Below, piece by piece: positions 11,211 through 23,800 of a stretch of DNA of 64,000 nt. The notes under the pieces were generated by a model, which searched no databases, had not been told where the DNA came from, and saw only the letters and a program-made list of their open reading frames with translations. The stretch comes from Tubiluchus corallicola (Eukaryota > Priapulida > Priapulimorpha > Priapulimorphida > Tubiluchidae). The DNA lies in the NCBI GenBank assembly GCA_030141605.1, contig JAQGDQ010000280.1:118510-182509 (forward strand), read 5' to 3'. Both the position numbers and the translations under genes were made by a program. Every line of letters starts with the position of its first letter. Within the stretch, counting starts at the first letter, position 1.

Positions 11211-11315
11211 TTACTCTTTTGTATAAAATCTACCATTATTATTATTATATTTACGGCCACAATCTGCTTTGGTGGATTGGTCGCAAGACAAAGTGGACAC
11301 AAGTGGAATCCGTAT

Positions 11316-11321
11316 ATTAAA
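11316..11321 (+). terminator. Candidate CORO7 polyadenylation signal ATTAAA
   Basis: ATTAAA lies about 105 bases past the CORO7 stop. It straddles the TTAA that begins the adjoining MITE. No AATAAA occurs between the stop and this point. The cleavage site is not proven. Confidence 0.35.
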
Positions 11322-11813
11322 GGAAGACCGGACGATTATTTAGGCTCAATCTCATTTTAATTTACTGTCCAAAATATACATTTTCTTGCTTATAAAAGTA
11401 AACAATTGTTCCTTATATTTCAATAATTAGCTTAGAAAGTTAATTAATGACAACCGAACACAGCTATTGCTTACGTCAGGTTATACAATGGCAGGCATCT
11501 TCCCTTGCGTGTCAAGTGTTACGGGCTCTACATCATATGACGTCAGAAACTAACACTGCAGTTCGTGATCATGGTTATCACGATACCCCCTTCTATTTGT
11601 CGGCCACGCGCACGTGAGAAAAAGGCGCCGCTGCCAATCTTAGTAGATTCACTGAGCCGCGCGTAGCTTTGAAAGTTTAACAAAATTTGAGCATCCGAGG
11701 TTATTATTATTTAATCTAAGCTTTGATTTAAAATAAGCTATTGTAGTTTTCAATATTTTAGAGCATAATTTATTCTGAGCTAATGTTTACACAATCGTCC
11801 GGTTTTCCTTTAA
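11317..11813 (+). mobile_element. TTAA MITE family A, copy 1 (497 bp)
   Basis: It begins TTAAAGGAAGACCGGACGAT and ends CGTCCGGTTTTCCTTTAA: terminal inverted repeats inside TTAA, as in piggyBac-type non-autonomous elements. Internal marks are CGGCCACGCGCACGTGA and CCGAGGTTATTATTATTTAA. It sits about 100 bases past the CORO7 stop. Sister copies are at 47336-47882 (inverted), 48690-49245 and 53252-53805. Confidence 0.9.
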
Positions 11814-12675
11814 AGCTGTGCACACATGCACAATGTTGTGTGTGTACACGCAATAAGCATGAGAGCACGCACGATGAATTTATCGAAACAGATAGCGATC
11901 TAAAATTAATTTGTCTAAATATGAAAAAAGCAAATATGAGTTTCATTTTGTTTTGTATAATTTATTAAGTTGCTCTCATGTCGTAAAGTCTAACAGTCAT
12001 AAGTCGGCAATTACCAGTATATTCCAATTCTTGTGTTTACTAATACAGAAGATGCAATTGTTTGTTAAGGGATGTAGTAAGCAACTACTTCAGTAATCTT
12101 CGAGATCTTTTACTGTACAAAGTTGACCATTATTAATAAGGTAATCTTGTACGTTTTTTACTCTATTCGTTAACTATCGTTTTTCCTGTGATAAACGAAT
12201 CTATTTCTACATGTTGAATTTTTGTGAAATTATTCATTATATGTGTTATACTTAATTTCGATATCTACTTTCAATTATATCTCTGCATTTCCATAAATAA
12301 TATAGTTTTATTTGCAAAATATCGGCTTTTTGATAAACTTTTTTACAAGCCACAATCTTATAAAATTTACAATTATTAGATCATTCGATATCTTTATAGA
12401 AACTCCAATAAAAATTTTATATCAATTATATTTGTAATCTGACATCTGATGCATTTTTATCTTCATCTGTTTAGGTTTTTTTGTGCATTTTGCAAATTTG
12501 GTGCAGCATTTACAAGAAATTTGCTATCCTATGGTAACTTTGTATCGTTAATGCTGCCTATATTTACCATGTTTTTGTTAACAAAAAAACGTCACTATGG
12601 CATTGAAAAAAATATATTGAAAAGCATTCAAGTCTACGTTACTTTTTCTGCCAGGTGAAATTATATTTGGGCACT

Positions 12676-13292
12676 TTAACATGAAAACTGGACCCAATCT
12701 TAAACTGTAGGTCAAAACAATCTACCCTATAAGGTGTTGAATGGAAACATAGTATTTTTTCAAAAATGACTTACGTGAAAGAATTTTTACCACACAAACA
12801 CAATTTCACGTTCGTGCCAGTAGTTGTTCAATGTTACATGCATTTCGCCATTCGTTGGTTAGACGGGCACTAGTGCCTGCATTTCAGAAACACATTGCAC
12901 ACAAAAACAGGTGTTGTACCTCTTATTTCAAATGTGTTCGTTTGTCACGAACGAACTGCATACGTTCGATGGCTTGAGCGTTAGCACAGCAGTAAATTTG
13001 AATTTTTATCTTAAGAGTTTCAGTAGAACACACTGAATATCTCACAGTAGCACTGTACTTCAATTCTCTCTTTCGCAAACATGTTCAACACGCTCGAGGA
13101 ATATTTTTGCTATTAAAAATTTGTAAGTTTGTGATGCCATCAATAGTTGGACTCGCCCGCCGTTAATTAAGTTTTTAATCTATTGTTTAATGATCCTAAA
13201 CACTTTGAAATTATTATTGGTGTTAAAATGTATACTTTTCACCGTGCTTCAGAATGGGGTAGGATATGAAAAATCATCCTGTCTTCCTTCAA
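12676..13292 (-). mobile_element. TTAA MITE family B, near-full copy (617 bp)
   Basis: It begins TTAACATGAAAACTGGACCC and ends ATCATCCTGTCTTCCTTCAA (TTAA mutated to TCAA). It is the reverse-complement layout of 46564-47211, with shared internal blocks. Confidence 0.8.
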
Positions 13293-14226
13293 ATGCTTTT
13301 AGCTTCATTTTATTTTCTCATTCGCTTCATTTTCCCAATTCGAATAAATAACTAAATTAATACAAGTGCTCATTTACCGAATAGAAATATTTGTATTTTT
13401 ACAAATTCAGAAAGCAGTATAATACAGTGTACATACAATTAATAATTACACAACATACCATATAGTATTTATATAGCTAACATAAATACTTTTATGTACA
13501 AAAGCTCTAGTATTATTATTAAGTCGTATAAACGTATAGAGTGGTGTAAGTATGTAAGTACCTGGCAAATTTACTAAAATATCGCAAATGCTTTGAATCT
13601 GATCATATAAAATTCCTAAAAAGACAAATATCAAGTTTACAGTTAAGAATCGTGGATAATTTTAAACAATGGACTATGGCATTATTTTCTTTGGAAGACA
13701 ATCATATATCAAACACAGACAATGGACACGGTTAAAAAATTGTTTGTTTTTTGTCCTTACTGTTTATCAGCTCATTCTAAAATATTTATAGTTCAACACT
13801 ATGAACTATCAAAATAAACTTACTTTCTTAAACATTGACAATACAGGCAAAAGACTTAAGTTAATTTAATAAACAAACTCAGACTGCGTATTTACATCTA
13901 TCTATCTAGACCTTTTTTTACAAGTTTTAATCTGATATTACACTCATATCTTGGTTTTGCTGGACCTCGCTTTTACGGTTATCGGAAGAATCGGACAAAA
14001 TCTGGACCGTTGAAAAGTCTCGCATATTGGAGGCACAGTCCGTTGTTTTCATCGCTTTGTTTACATCATTACATCCAAGCAACATGTAACGACACGTGCA
14101 GCTTGCATGCTAGCATGTTTACGTGGTTTAATCAACGTGTAATTTATTTAAGCATGTGCGGAAACAACATAGAATCAATTACGTGGAGTTAAATTTGAGT
14201 CAATTTCCAACAATTTTTAGAAACTT

Positions 14227-14393
14227 TTGCATAAGAGCGGCCCCTAGACGTTTTCGAGACAGTTAGGTGATTGATTCTACATTACCACGAGTCTAATACA
14301 CGGCGCCTACTGTATTGCTTAGTATCGGTAAATACAGACAATCAGCAAACATCCGGATAGACGTCTCCCTGCTTTTGTCTGGCAAACCAAGAT
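14227..14393 (-). repeat. Dispersed repeat, copy 2
   Basis: Reverse complement of 3243-3412. It includes GATTGATTCTACATTACCAC and TTAGTATCGGTAAATACAGA. About 85 percent similar by eye. Confidence 0.75.
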
Positions 14394-14752
14394 ATTAGTG
14401 TATTTAATGCTATGAACACATGAATAAAGGAACCAAGGAAATAAGAACTAAAACATCGTTTTTTAGTTTGTAGCACTTTGCTATGTGAAGCACAAATTAT
14501 CCAAAAGGTTCGTAACCTCAGTATAAATGCATTTTTCACAAATTCTGTTTTTCTTCAGTAATTTCATTATTTTGAAATTACAGTCTTAGAAAGTGGTCAT
14601 AGTAACGACCATAATGCAAATGCATTGCACTAACATATAGACTAAAGCGATGCTAGTCTATTGCTGGCTGCTAGGAATGATGCCTCGCCTTAACTTTTTG
14701 CAAATCGAAGTGTTTAGAGTTGTGTCAATAGAAAACTATTTTGTCTTGAGAA

Positions 14753-14758
14753 TTTATT
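14753..14758 (-). terminator. MCC polyadenylation signal AATAAA
   Basis: AATAAA on the minus strand lies 56 bases past the MCC TAG, at a usual distance for a short 3' UTR. The cleavage site is inferred to be roughly 10-30 bases further on. Confidence 0.6.
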
Positions 14759-14813
14759 CGACTTGTGCAGCTTAGTTCTAGGCCTACTAGATGCAGTGTT
14801 CTGCAGAACGATA

Positions 14814-14891
14814 CTATAGCGACGTCTCATTTGCGGGCCGCTTTGCGCATTCTTCTTCAAGAGAGACTATACGTTGTTTCAGCATCCGTGT
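14814..14891 (-). CDS. MCC: MCC last exon with PDZ-binding ETSL terminus
   Basis: It encodes [20 protein letters not shown] then NETSL and TAG. The acceptor reads TTTTCAG on the minus strand. The class I PDZ ligand is intact. Confidence 0.95.
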   Translation of the reverse strand, partial: TRMLKQRIVSLEEECAKRPANETSL

Positions 14892-17800
14892 CTGAAAAGT
14901 GAAAATTAGAAGACAGTTATAAAACGCGTCTGAAGCTGCACAAAACTTGAATAAGCATTGACGTTTAACAGTTCCAGCGATTGATGATGATCATGAAAAG
15001 GTCACAGGTTAAGTGTACCAGACTACGCATTTGTGCACACTTGACAATGCTTCGCAGCCCTTGCTACTGTAATAATAACAGTTTTAACAGCTAACTAGCA
15101 CCTTACCTAGTTCATTTTTCTTGTTTCCGCTCAAGATTCTGCTAGTAAACCACTCTACATGTGGTCTAATGCATTACTAAGTAAAGTCCAAGTAAAACAA
15201 CTGAAGTTACTGAACAGATGTGGCAGACGGCTTTGTTTTACACACGTGACGCGAGGGTTGTAGTTAAGTCGAAGGTTGCCGTGATACACTTAACCTTTGA
15301 CCTGCAGCAACTGCACTTACACACAATGAAACTTTGAAAAGGCTTACTGATGTAAAGTTAATATGTACAGAAGAAACAACATCTAGCCAATATTCGTGCA
15401 GTCAAAACAATCTCGTTTATAAACCAGACTGATACATAAGCGTTCGCCTACCTGACATTCGTGCCGTTCTAACGTTGTAGTTATTTGCTGTTCTAATTTC
15501 CTCACTTTTGCCTGATGCTTCTTCTTAGCCTTCTCAAAAGCAGCTATAAGAGCACTGAAATGAATAGAGATATTTTAAGTGCAATACATTCTATTTCTTG
15601 CGTCAAAGCAAGACTGTTGTTATTTACAGTAAATGCCCAGTCATTTTTTGTAAATATGAAAACCAAGCAGAAAAGATATAACTAAATGGAATGCCCCAGT
15701 TTTTATGCAAGCAAATATTTGCTTGCATAAAAGTGTTAATTAATAAATTAATTAATAAAGCGCATCAGATCTCATCAATTTAAACATTTGCTGTGCTGTT
15801 TCTGCACTCTCCAAACTTTGGTTACATATGGTGAGTGATGTCATGGCGGGATAAGGATGATTGTCTGAAAAGCATTGTGGGAAATCTGCGCCTACGTTTT
15901 GTTTACTGTCATGACGCATACGATCGAGCTGACAGTGTCGAGTGTTAAACTTTTTTGCAAGTACAAAAGTCTGTTTTTGTGTTGTGTAACTTTCTTGTAC
16001 GTTATACGTGAGCAAAATACCAAGAATTTGTGTAGCACTAAGGCGTATTAAATCAACAAGCAATGGTGGAAGTCTTTTCAAGTTTCCTGCCATGACGACA
16101 TCAGTGAATGGTTGCACGATCGCTGAATTACATGTATAAAGCAATTAGCGTAAGTAAAATCGATTAATTTCTTACCTAACTAATTAATTATTTTACAAAA
16201 GCGAATGGAGTATTATCATTTCAATATGTGTTCCTTAACTTTCGCTAATAATTGTTTGTGAGGCTGGGCTTTACTTTAAACTGTTTGCAAAAATGAGTGC
16301 TGAATGTAAAGAACTAGACTGGAAATGCAGATTTTAGCTAAATGTGGATTAACTACCACATAAACTATTTAAACACGCAGGCTAGACAGTTCAAGGCATT
16401 TTTCACCTTCCCAAAACCGGAAGTCGTTCTTTTTGTGATGATAAACTTAATTCCCTACCTGTTTGCTCGCTTCAAATCGTTCACGAATTCTCCAGACTGT
16501 TGATGTCGGATCTCGGAGTTCTTGGACAACGTCTCCAGCGTCGCCAGCAATTCCTGGATCCTGTTCTTCAGTTTCTGTTCCCTCTGCACCGCCTCTTGAA
16601 GCTCAACGTTTGGATTTGGTTCTTCGGATTCTGATTCCACATCCTGTGTAAAGCATCAAAAGTGGCGTAAGATTTCCTTATCAGTTCTACAGCAAAGACG
16701 TTTTTTCCTCAAAATTACATATTATAAACTACATATAAGTCGAACACCTCGGGACCAGAGAATTTGTTCGAGTTCTGCGATGGTATGAGCTAGACAATGT
16801 TTGTAAGGAAAACAAGATTGAGTTGCTCACCAACGTCGGACTATACACTGCAGGCTATGAAAATAACAAACTGAGCTTTTGAATCAAATATCAAACAACA
16901 GTTTTTATGAATAATCGAAAATAAGATGATTGGTCAACCTCTACTGTAGTCTGAGCAGCATGGCTAATACAATTCGGCAATAATAATATTGTGGTCTAGT
17001 TACTAAAGCACATACGTTAAGCCACGTTGCAAGAAATCTTCGCATTTTTGCTGAAACCGGGAGGTAAAATTGTAATTTGATGCACATTTGCATAGGATTT
17101 CTTGCTTGGGAGGTTGTTTGAGGTAGGCATGGTAATTTCAATTAGATTCTTATAAACTGTACCTTATAAAATTCGGTTAAAATTACTTCGCGATAATTCG
17201 AGTTGCATAATGTTTGGTAAAGAAAAAATCTAAAAGGAAAATCCGTTCTACGAGATCTGTTCGAGATGCGCAAGAAATCGAATTATAACGGGTCGAATTA
17301 CACGCTGTTTACCGTATTTTAAAACACAGGTGTGCTAAACTTACCTTTTTACAGTAACGTTCAATTTTTGATTGCAGGTCCTTTACTTCCGACTTCAAGT
17401 GATCTATCTGCACTTGGTATGCCTGTTCGTGTGCATCACAGCTGCTCAGACGTAACTCCAGTGCTTTCTTCTCTTTCTCCAACATGTAGTTTACTGCTTT
17501 TAGTTCTGCCTTCTCCTCCTAGGTGCACACAGTCAAATAAAACAGATTACAACACCTTTAATTATACTAGTGATGGGAATTGGTACAAACATCTGGATAC
17601 GATTTCGATAAACGATAAGGACCTGCGATACAATTTCAATAAACGATAAGGACTTGCGATACAATTTCAATAAACGATAAGGGCTTGCGATACAATTTCA
17701 ATAAACGATAAGGACTTGCGATACAATTTCAATAAACGATAAGGACTTGCGATACAATTTCAATAAACGATAAGGGCTTGCGATACAATTTCAATAAACG

Positions 17801-20800
17801 ATAAGGACTTGCGATACAATTTCGATAAACGATAAGGGCTTGCGATACAATTTCAATAAACGATAAGGCCTTGCGATACAATTTCGATAAGCGATAAGGA
17901 CTTGCGATACAATTTCAATAAGTGATAAGGACTTGCGATACAATTTCAATAAACGATAAGGGCTTGCGATACAATTTCAATAAACGATAAGGACTTGCGA
18001 TACAATTTCAATAAACGATAAGGACTTGCGATACAATTTCGATAAACGATAAGGACTTGCGATACAATTTCAATAAACGATAAGGACTTGCGATACAATT
18101 TCGATAAACGATAAGGGCTTGCGATACAATTTCAATAAACGATAAGGCCTTGCGATACAATTTTGATAAGCGATAAGGACTTGCGATACAATTTCGATAA
18201 GTGATAAGGACTTGCGATACAATTTCGATAAACGATAAGGCCTTGCGATACAATTTCGATAAACGATAAAGATTTGCGATACAATTTCAATAAACGATAA
18301 GAACTTGTGATACAATTTCGATAAACGATAAGGACTTGCGATACAATTTCAATAAGCGATAAGGACTTGCGATACAATTTCGATAAGCGATAAGGCCTTG
18401 CGATACAATTTCGATAAACGATAAAGATTTGCGATACAATTTCAATAAACGATAAGAACTTGTAATACAATTTCGATAAACGATAAGGACTTGCGATACA
18501 ATTTCAATAAACGATAAGACTTGTGATACAATTTCGATAAACGATAAGAACTTGCGATACAATTTCAATAAACGATAAGGCCTTGCGATACAATTTCGAT
18601 AAACGATAAAGATTTGCGATACAATTTCAATAAACGATAAGAACTTGTGATACAATTTCGATAAACGATAAGGACTTGCGATACAATTTCAATAAGCGAT
18701 AAGGACTTGCGATACAATTTCGATAAGCGATAAGGCCTTGCGATACAATTTCGATAAACGATAAAGATTTGCGATACAATTTCAATAAACGATAAGGCCT
18801 TGTGATACAATTTCGATAAACGATAAGGACTTGCGATACAATTTCAATAAACGATAAGACTTGTGATACAATTTCGATAAACGATAAGAACTTGCGATAC
18901 AATTTCAATAAGCGATACGGACTTGCGATCATTTTATGTAATTAATGCTACCGGGTTTTGAAGTTAATAATATGATAATATAAACTATAGTTCTCAATAC
19001 GTTTAGCTAAGACACACAAATCACCGAAATGACAGATCGATTTCATTATCGATACTCGATTATCGATTACTTGATGTCGATCTTCTGTGGTGACGATCAT
19101 TAATTTTATCGATTCGATAATAGATAAAAAAATCGATTTTGTTTTGTATTGATTTGAAAATCGACAAAAAAAATAGATTTTTCGTCGGTGAAACGACAAT
19201 CGATTCCCATCAGTAAATTATACTGAAAACTTTTAAACTATATCAAATCCAAACAGATCCAGAAAGCATGGAACAGCTGAGATTCACGATATAGTATTGT
19301 TGCTGTGCTTGAGTGCTTTTCAAATTACTGTATAACTATCATGGCCTTCTTGACAGTAACAATAGATTTACGCGTTTAACACAACAACGACAAAATTCAT
19401 GTAAATATAATGATTTACATAAAGTTATGTTCTTCGTAATGAACAATTATAGAAATCTCTTTAATTGCTATATCGAAACTGTAATAATGTAAAGCAAAAT
19501 GTAAAATAATTTCAGCAATTGATGTCAAACTGTAAAAAATTCGTGAACTACGTACTCACTGTATCAATACCACCCAAAGATTGATCAGAAAATGCGGCAT
19601 CTAACCGCTAAAATGGTTTCAACATCTAAAGACGAACAAAGCTCTATTGAACACAGTGACTCACAGCGAGCACGTTCGAAGAGATACCCCAGTTATGGAT
19701 ATGAAAGACGGCCCCAGTGAATACAGTCAACCTTGGACATAAGAGACACCTCGAGACGGGAAAAGAGCATCCCTTATATTCGATGTCCCTTATAGCTGAA
19801 GTTGAGTCAGACCGAGGGTGTGTAGATCTAGATCTGTACTTTTCTGTACTTTTACCCATATGTTTATGGGTTATTGCTACACATTCAGTGCAAACGGGAT
19901 GTAGGAAGCTCCTTTAGTGGCAAAGAGTCACGTGCGAGATGTATGTGACAAAAGCGAGCTGTTTGATGACCAAGTTTGCAAAAAATCTATCAATTTCGCT
20001 TCGATCAGAGGGTCCCTTATATGCGAGGTAATGTACCTGGGTTTCTATTATGCAGGACCTGAAGATATCGTCACTTATATCTGAGTACCTTATACGAAGA
20101 TTTTTACTAGGAAAAATCGGGACCGGTGTTGGTGGTCCCTTACGAGTGAGTATCTTATACCCGAGGTTGACTGTATACTAACAGTCATGGTCACAGTTAC
20201 ATACTGAATACGTTGTATTTTGCTGGGTTGATTATTTCTAACGATTACCTTCATGGCCATTAATTCCTGCATCAGAACGGCATTTTCCAGGTCCAGCTTG
20301 CGTCCGTCGGCGGCGGACACCGGTTCAGTTTTGGACAGCGGATCGATGTGAATGCTCTCCAGTTCCATGATTGTCGTCCTCACGGCTGCCCTATCACTCT
20401 TCAGTTGACTGATGTAGTCCTTCAGACGCTGTTCATCAATCTTTGTGAACTCGTCCGTACAGGAACTGGACGTAGAACTTGTTGTACTGAAACATACATT
20501 ACGGTCAAGTACATTGTACATAAATAGTTCATATCCAAGCGTTTTAAACAACAGTAAGCAATCAAACTTGAAAATTTCTCCGATAAATGACCCAATTTGG
20601 CAATAAGCCTTTTTGCAGCTTCAGTGATTGATGATGATCATGAAAAGGTCAAAGGTTAAGTGTATCAGACAACGCATTTGTGTACACTTGTTAACGCCTC
20701 GCAGCCCATGCTGTTGTAATAGTAACAGTTTTAACAGCCAGCTAGAACCTTACCTAGTTCATTTTTTCTTGTTCGCAAGAAAGATCCAGTTAGTAAACCA

Positions 20801-23800
20801 CTCTATGCACAGACTATTGCATAATTGAGTAAAGTCCATGTAAAGCAACTGAAGTTACTGAACTGATGCTCCACGTGGTTTTGCCTTACCCACATGTCAC
20901 GTGATGGCTGTAGTTAAGACGTGTTGCTGTGGTACACTTAACCTTTGACCCACGGCAACTGCACATGTGCACAACAGGTTCTAGCTAGCTGTTAAAACTG
21001 TCACTGCGAGGCATTGTGAAGTGTACACAAATGTGTTGTCTGGTACACTTAACCTTTAACCTTTTCACGATCATCATCAATCGCTGGAACTGTGAAATTG
21101 CTTATGATCACGAAAAATGAAACAATTGATTGCTTTCTGGTGTAATGATAATCATTAATGATAAGATAATTAAGCAAATCTTCATTAGACTGTTACACGG
21201 AGAAACACGTTATACAAAACAGCTGTTACCTGGTTGTGTGACTATGTCCCGAAGAGACGTCCTCCCAAGGGTTGGGCGAACAACCGGGCACTGTGCACAT
21301 GATGCCACAGTTGCGGTCAAGCCTTTGCACTGTGTGCCTGGCCGTTGTCTCTGCCTGTTTGCGATTCTCCTGACAGCGCCTCAGCAGAACGGACAAGTCC
21401 TCATTCTGCTCAACCTCATTATTGACTGAAAATAGATAAAAACATAAAAGAATATTGCATAACTTATGTATCATTGATTAGCGATTTGCAGCCTAGGCCA
21501 TGGGGTTTGGAAAGATACTGTTAAGCATGGGATGGTGAAACTTCAGGCATTGTTAAGCATGGCATAGTGAAACTTCAGGCATTGTTAAGCATGGTAGAGT
21601 GAAACTTCAGGCATTGTTAAGCATGGCATAGTGAAACTTCAGGCATTGTTAAGCATGGCAGAGATAAACTTCAGACACTGTTGACCATGGCATAGTGAAA
21701 CTTCAGACATTGTTAAGCATGGCATAGTGAAACTTCAGACACTGTTAAGCATGACATAGTGAAACTTCAGACATTGTTAAGCACGGCATAGTGAAACTTC
21801 AGGCATTGTTAAGCACGGCAGAGTGAAACTTCAGGCATTGTTAAGCATGGCATAGTGAAACTTCAGTCATTGTTAAGCATGGCAGAGTGAAACTTCAGAC
21901 ATTGTTAAGCATGGCATAGGGAAACTTCAGGCATTGTTAAGCATGGCATAGTGAAACTTCAGACATTGTTAAGCATGGCAGAGTGAAACTTCAGACATTG
22001 TTAAGCATGGCATAGGGAAACTTCAGGCATTGTTAAGCATGGCATAGTGAAACTTCAGACATTGTTAAGCATGGCAGAGTGAAACTTCAGACATTGTTAA
22101 GCATGGGATAGTGAAACTTCAGGCTTTGTTAAGCATGGGATAGTGAAATTTCAGACATTGTTAAACATGGCATTGTAAAACTTCAGACATTGTTAAGCAT
22201 GGCAGAGTGAAACTTCAGACATTGTTAAGCATGGCATAGGGAAACTTCAGGCATTGCTAAGCATGGCAGAGTCTGACATTGTTAAGCATGGCAGAGTGAA
22301 ACTTCAGACATTGTTAAGCATGGCAGAGTGAAACTTCAGACATTGTTAAGCATGGCATAGGGAAACTTCAGGCATTGCTAAGCATGGCAGAGTGAAACTT
22401 CTGACATTGTTAAGCATGGCAGAGTGAAACTTCAGACATTGTTAAGCATGGCAGAGTGAAACTTCAGACATTGTTAAGCATGGCAGAGTGAAACTTCAGG
22501 CATTGTTAAGCATGGCATAGGGAAACTTCAGACATTGTTAAGCATGGCAGAGTGAAACTTCAGGCATTGTTAAGCATGGCATAGGGAAACTTCAGACATT
22601 GTTAAGCATGGCAGAGTGAAACTTCAGACATTGTTAAGCATGGCATAGGGAAACTTCAGGCATTGCTAAGCATGGCAGAGTGAAACTTCAGACATTGTTA
22701 AGCATGGCAGAGTGAAACTTCAGACATTGTTAAGCATGGCAGAGTGAAACTTCAGACATTGTTAAGCATGGCATAGGGAAACTTCAGGCATTGCTAAGCA
22801 TGGCAGAGTGAAACTTCAGACATTGTTAAGCATGGCAGAGTGAAACTTCAGACATTGTTAAGCATGGCAGAGTGAAACTTCAGACATTGTTAAGCATGGC
22901 ATAGGGAAACTTCAGACATTTTTAAGCATGGCAGAGTGAAACTTCAGACATTGTTAAGCATGGCAAAGGGAAACTTCAGACATTGTTAAGCATGGCAGAG
23001 TGAAACTTGAGGCATTGCTAAGCATGGCAGAGGATAACTTCAGGCATTGCTAAGCATGGCATAGGGAAACTTCAGACATTGCTAAGCATGGCAGAGTGAA
23101 ACTTCAGACATTGCTACGCATGGCAGAGTGAAACTTCAGACATTGCTAAGCATGGCAGAGTGAAACTTCAGACATTGCTAAGCATGGCAGAGGGAAACTT
23201 CAGACATTGCTAAGCATGGCATAGGGAAACTTCAGACATTGCTAAGCATGGCAGAGTGAAACTTCAGACATTGCTAAGCATGGCAGAGGGAAACTTCAGG
23301 CTTTGCTAAGCATGGCAGAGTGAAACTTCAGGCTTTGCTAAGCATGGCAGAGTGAAACTTCAGGCATTGCTAATCATGGGACAGTGAAACTTCAGGCATT
23401 GTTAAGCATGGCAGAGTGAAACTTCAGACACTGTTAAGCATGGGACAGTGAAACTTCGGACATCGTTAAGCATGGGACAGTGAAACTTCAGACATCGTTA
23501 AGCATGTGATAGTGAAACTTCAGGCATCATTAAGCGTAGAATATTGAAACTTCAGACATTGTTAAGCATGGGATAGTGAAACTTCGGACATCATTAAGCA
23601 TGGGATATTGAAACTTCAAACAGTCTAAGCATTACACGTACTCACCTAGACTTCCCAAACCTGCAGCTCTGCAGTTGACGAGTAACAGTGACTGTTCTGC
23701 CTCAATTAGTGACAGCAACGTTTCATAAGCTTCAATCGCTTGGTCGGAATAACTCACAGCTAGCTGCAGTGCTGTATTATTTGACTCATATTTACCAATA

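Larger units (their letters stand above)
11211..14752. other. Convergent intergenic region between CORO7 and MCC
   Basis: It holds the CORO7 3' UTR start, a TTAA family A MITE (11317-11813), a TTAA family B MITE (12676-13292), a dispersed repeat (14227-14393) and A+T-rich unique sequence (11814-12675, 13293-14226). No open frame in it resembles a known protein. Confidence 0.7.

Noticed and set aside
18008-18932. Overlapping minus-strand frames with YRNCIA/LSKLYRK repeats
   Set aside because: They come from the 31-bp minisatellite, where 93 bases (three units) make 31 codons. Not protein coding.
21500-23630. Regular repeats that could be mistaken for a CRISPR array
   Set aside because: Units are contiguous without unique spacers, lie in an animal intron, and have no cas genes. 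It is a minisatellite.
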